DNA from: Aeromicrobium piscarium
Lineage (GTDB): Bacteria; Actinomycetota; Actinomycetes; Propionibacteriales; Nocardioidaceae
Assembly (NCBI RefSeq): GCF_007421815.1
Contig: NZ_VLNT01000025.1
Span: 1-37,035 of the forward strand
Reading direction: 5' to 3'
DNA length: 37,035 bases
This document shows, piece by piece, positions 34,258-37,035 of the stretch (position 1 is the stretch's first letter; every line of letters starts with the position of its first letter). A program made the position numbers and the translations under genes. The notes beneath the pieces are model-generated. The model searched no databases, was not told the origin of the DNA, and worked only from the letters and a program-made list of their open reading frames with translations.

Positions 34258-36809
34258 TGCGCTTCACCTTGAAGGACTACCAGGCCGATGCAGTCGGCGA
34301 CACCCTGCGCGAGCTGACCTCGGCGAGGGACTTCTACCGCAGTGCCAGTAGGCGCGTTTCATCCGTCGCGTTAACCGCCACCACGGGCGCGGGAAAGACG
34401 GTGATGGCCGCAGCGGTGATCGAGGCACTCTTCTGGGGAAGTGATGAGTTCGGCATCGCCCCGGACCCGGGCGCGGTTGTGCTGTGGTTCAGTGACGACC
34501 CGGCTCTGAACCAGCAGACCAAGCACAGGCTGGAGCAGGCTTCCGACCGCCTGCGCAACAGGCTCGTTACCGTCGAACACCCGTTCCGATACCAGAAGCT
34601 GCAAGCGGGCAACGTCTACTTCCTGAACACCTCGAAGTTGTCAAAGAACAGCCTGCTCGTGCGAGGGCGCGGCGATTCAGACGTCCTCCCGGGGTTCGAT
34701 TCCAGGGCCGACATGATGCCGTTCACGTTCTGGGACACGTTGAGGAACACGATCGAGGACAACAACCTCACTCTTTACATGGTCCTCGACGAGGCGCACA
34801 GGGGAATGGGCAAGCGGCCGTCGGAGGCACCGACCATCGTCAAGCGCCTCATCAACGGCCAGAGCGACGTCCCACCAGTTCCGATCGTGTGGGGCATCTC
34901 CGCGACGGTCCGGCGCTTCGAGTCGGCGATGAGGGAGGCCGAGGTGCAGTCGAACCGCGTGCATCTCGCCACCGTCGAAGTTGACCCCGTGCGCATCCAG
35001 GAGTCGGGCCTGCTGAAGGACGACATCGTTCTGGACTTCCCGGCGGAGACGGGTGACTTCAACACTGTCCTGTTGCGCCGAGGGGTTCGGAAGGTCAAGG
35101 CGTTGTCCAACGCCTGGGCGCAATATGCCTGCGATCAGGGGGAGGACACCATCAAGCCCCTGATCGTCCTTCAGGTGCCGAACAAGCCGTCCCCGACAGA
35201 GGTGGCTGCGGCCATTGACGTGATCCGTGAAGAATGGCCGGAGCTGGAGGCGGACGCGTTTGCCCACGTCTTTGGTGAGCACACCGCTCAGACCTTCGGG
35301 CCGCACAGCGTGCCGTACATCTCTCCAGAACGCGTGCAAGACGCCTCGTACGTGCGGGTGCTCCTCGCCAAGGACGCGATTAGCACAGGTTGGGACTGCC
35401 CCAGGGCCGAGGTCATGGTGTCCTTCCGTCCCGCCAAGGATGAGACGCACATTACGCAGCTGCTCGGCAGGATGATCCGCACGCCGCTCGCCCGGCGCAT
35501 TGAGGGTAACGACCTGTTGAACAGCGTCGAGTGCATCCTGCCGAAGTTCAACAAAGCCACAGCAAGCCTTGTGCTGGAACGGATCATGGGGAGCGAGGTG
35601 GCCATGGGCGGAGGGGCAGGGCCGCGGGTCCTGGTCGCTCCGCACCTGATGACCCCGAACCAAGCCGTACCCGACGAGGCCTGGGAACTCTTCCAAACGC
35701 TGCCTGCCGAGACGCTGCCACGCAAGCACGCGAACCCCATCAAGCGCCTGACTGCGCTCGCGCACGCGCTTGCCGCGGACCGCCTGCTCGCCGATGCCGG
35801 AAAGCTCGCGCACGAACGTCTCCACGGCGTCCTCAATGGGCTGTCGGCCCAGTACATGAAGGATCTTGCCAAGGCTGTCGACGACGTCTTGACGGTCGCG
35901 GGTGGGACCGTCCGGGGTCACGCTCGCCACGGTCTCAGGCAGGACGAATCGTGGACCGAGGCCGCGGACGACAGGGCGATCCAGGACGCCTACCGAGCGG
36001 GTGCGCGCACTATCACACCGGACATCGCCCGCACCTACGTGGACCATCTCGCCGCGGGAGCAGAGGACGAGGACGCCTACCGCGACGCGAACGTGCGAGT
36101 CGCCGCACTCGCCCTCCTGCCCCAGACGCGTCCGGCCCTGGACGTAGAGGCCGATCGCACGGTGAAGGAGTGGCTCGACCGATTCAGGGTGGCGATCAAG
36201 GACCTCTCAGAATCGAGGCAGAGCCTCTACGCGGAGATCACAGCCATGAGCACGGAGCCGCAGCTGATCTCCATGGCGCTGCCGAGAAACCGCCAGGAGG
36301 AGACCAAGCGCGTCGTCGGGGACGCTGAGCAGCTCCTGGAACGGCGCCCGCTGCATCTGCTAGCGGATGAGGAAGGCATGTTCCCCGTGGGCAAGCTGAA
36401 CCCCGACGAGATCGAGGTACTCGACTCCGAGATCGCCCGTGGCAACCTGCTGGCCTGGTACCGCAACCCGACCGGCGGCCGCGACTCGATGAGCCTGGCC
36501 TACCAAGACCGACACGGCGAATGGAGGACGCTCCGGCCCGACTTCCTGTTCTTCGTCGACAGCGAAAGCGGGGTCCGGGCCAACATCGTCGATCCACATG
36601 GTGCCTGGCTCCCTGACGCACTTTCCAAGCTCCGAGGGATGGCGCGCTTCGCAGAGGCGTACGGGGATCGGTTCCACCGCGTCGAGTCGATCTCCCGCAT
36701 CGACAGCAAGCTCCGCGTCCTCGACCTGAAGCTTCCAGCCGTTCGTGCCACAGTCCTCGCTGCGATCGACGCCGACAGCGCCTACCGCGCGGCTTCAGTC
36801 GAGTTCTGA
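34257..36809 (+). CDS. Type III-like restriction helicase-nuclease (Res)
   Basis: An 850-aa superfamily 2 helicase. It carries Q9 (Q motif), Walker A ATTGAGKT (41-48), DEAH box D178-E-A-H181 in MVLDEAHRGMG, motif III-like GISATVRRF, and motif VI QLLGRMIR (401-408). Residues about 430-740 are helical. The C-terminal domain has P761-D762 (RPDFLFF), then V-D779-P-H-G and K791 (DALSKLRGMARFAEAYG), resembling a PD-(D/E)xK nuclease with an altered second half. It is somewhat shorter than classical Res subunits (about 900-1000 aa). It forms a restriction complex with Mod against unmodified DNA. It is coupled to mod by TGATG. Confidence 0.88.
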   Translation: MRFTLKDYQADAVGDTLRELTSARDFYRSASRRVSSVALTATTGAGKTVMAAAVIEALFWGSDEFGIAPDPGAVVLWFSDDPALNQQTKHRLEQASDRLRNRLVTVEHPFRYQKLQAGNVYFLNTSKLSKNSLLVRGRGDSDVLPGFDSRADMMPFTFWDTLRNTIEDNNLTLYMVLDEAHRGMGKRPSEAPTIVKRLINGQSDVPPVPIVWGISATVRRFESAMREAEVQSNRVHLATVEVDPVRIQESGLLKDDIVLDFPAETGDFNTVLLRRGVRKVKALSNAWAQYACDQGEDTIKPLIVLQVPNKPSPTEVAAAIDVIREEWPELEADAFAHVFGEHTAQTFGPHSVPYISPERVQDASYVRVLLAKDAISTGWDCPRAEVMVSFRPAKDETHITQLLGRMIRTPLARRIEGNDLLNSVECILPKFNKATASLVLERIMGSEVAMGGGAGPRVLVAPHLMTPNQAVPDEAWELFQTLPAETLPRKHANPIKRLTALAHALAADRLLADAGKLAHERLHGVLNGLSAQYMKDLAKAVDDVLTVAGGTVRGHARHGLRQDESWTEAADDRAIQDAYRAGARTITPDIARTYVDHLAAGAEDEDAYRDANVRVAALALLPQTRPALDVEADRTVKEWLDRFRVAIKDLSESRQSLYAEITAMSTEPQLISMALPRNRQEETKRVVGDAEQLLERRPLHLLADEEGMFPVGKLNPDEIEVLDSEIARGNLLAWYRNPTGGRDSMSLAYQDRHGEWRTLRPDFLFFVDSESGVRANIVDPHGAWLPDALSKLRGMARFAEAYGDRFHRVESISRIDSKLRVLDLKLPAVRATVLAAIDADSAYRAASVEF

Positions 36810-36849
36810 GACCCTCCCTTACCGCCCTAAAAGTCGCGAATGCGAAGGG

Positions 36850-37035
36850 TGAAGCGCCCCAGGTTTGATGCCGCATCCTTTTGAGTTGGAAGGATGCGAA
36901 CCATGCCGAAGGGCGTGATGCAGCCGTAGGTGACAACTGACTTCTGGTGCGCAGCATCAGAGGAGAGGATGTCGCTATGCCTGCTCCCTATCCGCAAGAG
37001 TTCCGCGATGACGTGGTCGCGGTCGCTCGTGGGCG
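36850..37035 (+). mobile_element. Left end of an IS3-family insertion sequence
   Basis: The IS transposase start at 36977 is preceded by about 130 bp of leader. TGAAGCGCCCC at about 36850 is the probable terminal inverted repeat, followed by a hairpin GCATCCTT (36873-36880) with AAGGATGC (36890-36897). The right end is outside the window, so the exact edge is inferred. Between res (stop 36809) and this point 40 bp hold nothing recognisable. Confidence 0.6.
36977..37035 (+). CDS. IS3-family transposase OrfA, N-terminal fragment cut by window end
   Basis: ATG 36977 opens MPAPYPQEFRDDVVAVARG and runs off the window. PYPxEFRDDVV-VAR is the familiar start of actinobacterial IS3-family OrfA (helix-turn-helix DNA-binding protein). 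AGAGGAGAGG at 36956-36968 is the ribosome-binding region. Whether the gene is intact cannot be seen. Confidence 0.8.
   Translation, partial: MPAPYPQEFRDDVVAVARG

Overview
The window is G+C-rich chromosomal DNA of an actinobacterium. The gene order from the HAD phosphatase to der matches the Mycobacterium tuberculosis Rv1692-Rv1713 block: HAD, small protein, tlyA, nadK, recN, steA, steB/mctB, pyrG, Nudix, xerD, parA, scpA, scpB, rRNA pseudouridine synthase, cmk, der. A tyrA between the pseudouridine synthase and cmk, and abundant SER-SER type and CTACTCGACCACCG repeats, suggest a non-mycobacterial lineage, perhaps Micrococcales-like. I cannot name the genus.

Layout. Positions 1-120 hold the 3' end of a 5S rRNA and its terminator. 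Positions 229-7175 are an eight-gene Mrp/Mbh-like cation/proton antiporter operon in the order F, G, A(C-terminal)-B fusion, C, three separate NuoL/N-type antiporter subunits, and E. Nearly every junction is a 4-nt ATGA/GTGA overlap. Positions 7238-12360 are ssb, HAD phosphatase, a small protein, two tandem duplicated micro-ORFs, tlyA, nadK and recN, again chained by overlaps. Positions 12361-12655 are a repeat-rich spacer. Positions 12656-14694 are steA-steB. Positions 14754-19023 are a divergent cassette of tetR and a maoC / acyl-CoA ligase / APC permease operon that sits between steB and pyrG, which are neighbours in mycobacteria. Two palindromic operators lie in its divergent promoter region. 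Positions 19043-19084 hold a perfect hairpin built from the same repeat as the 12.4 kb spacer. Positions 19277-29621 are the housekeeping block pyrG, Nudix, xerD, parA, ribbon-helix-helix-like partner, scpA, scpB, pseudouridine synthase, tyrA, cmk, a reverse-strand acetyltransferase, and der. Then come an ArsC-like gene (29759-30118) and a tetR-3-hydroxyacyl-CoA dehydrogenase pair on the minus strand (30213-31702).

The last 5 kb look like the start of a genomic island. A tRNA-Pro(GGG) at 31834-31907 is followed by a type III-like restriction-modification pair (mod 32146-34257, res 34257-36809). The window ends in the left end of an IS3-family insertion sequence whose transposase begins at 36977.

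The most unusual signals are: (i) micro-ORF repeat elements that both start and end in an RTGA overlap and are inserted into operon junctions before tlyA and scpA; (ii) an Mrp-like complex with three antiporter subunits, one lacking the conserved TM5 glutamate; (iii) a probable leaderless 12-codon upstream ORF coupled to parA; (iv) a Res subunit with an atypical C-terminal nuclease motif.
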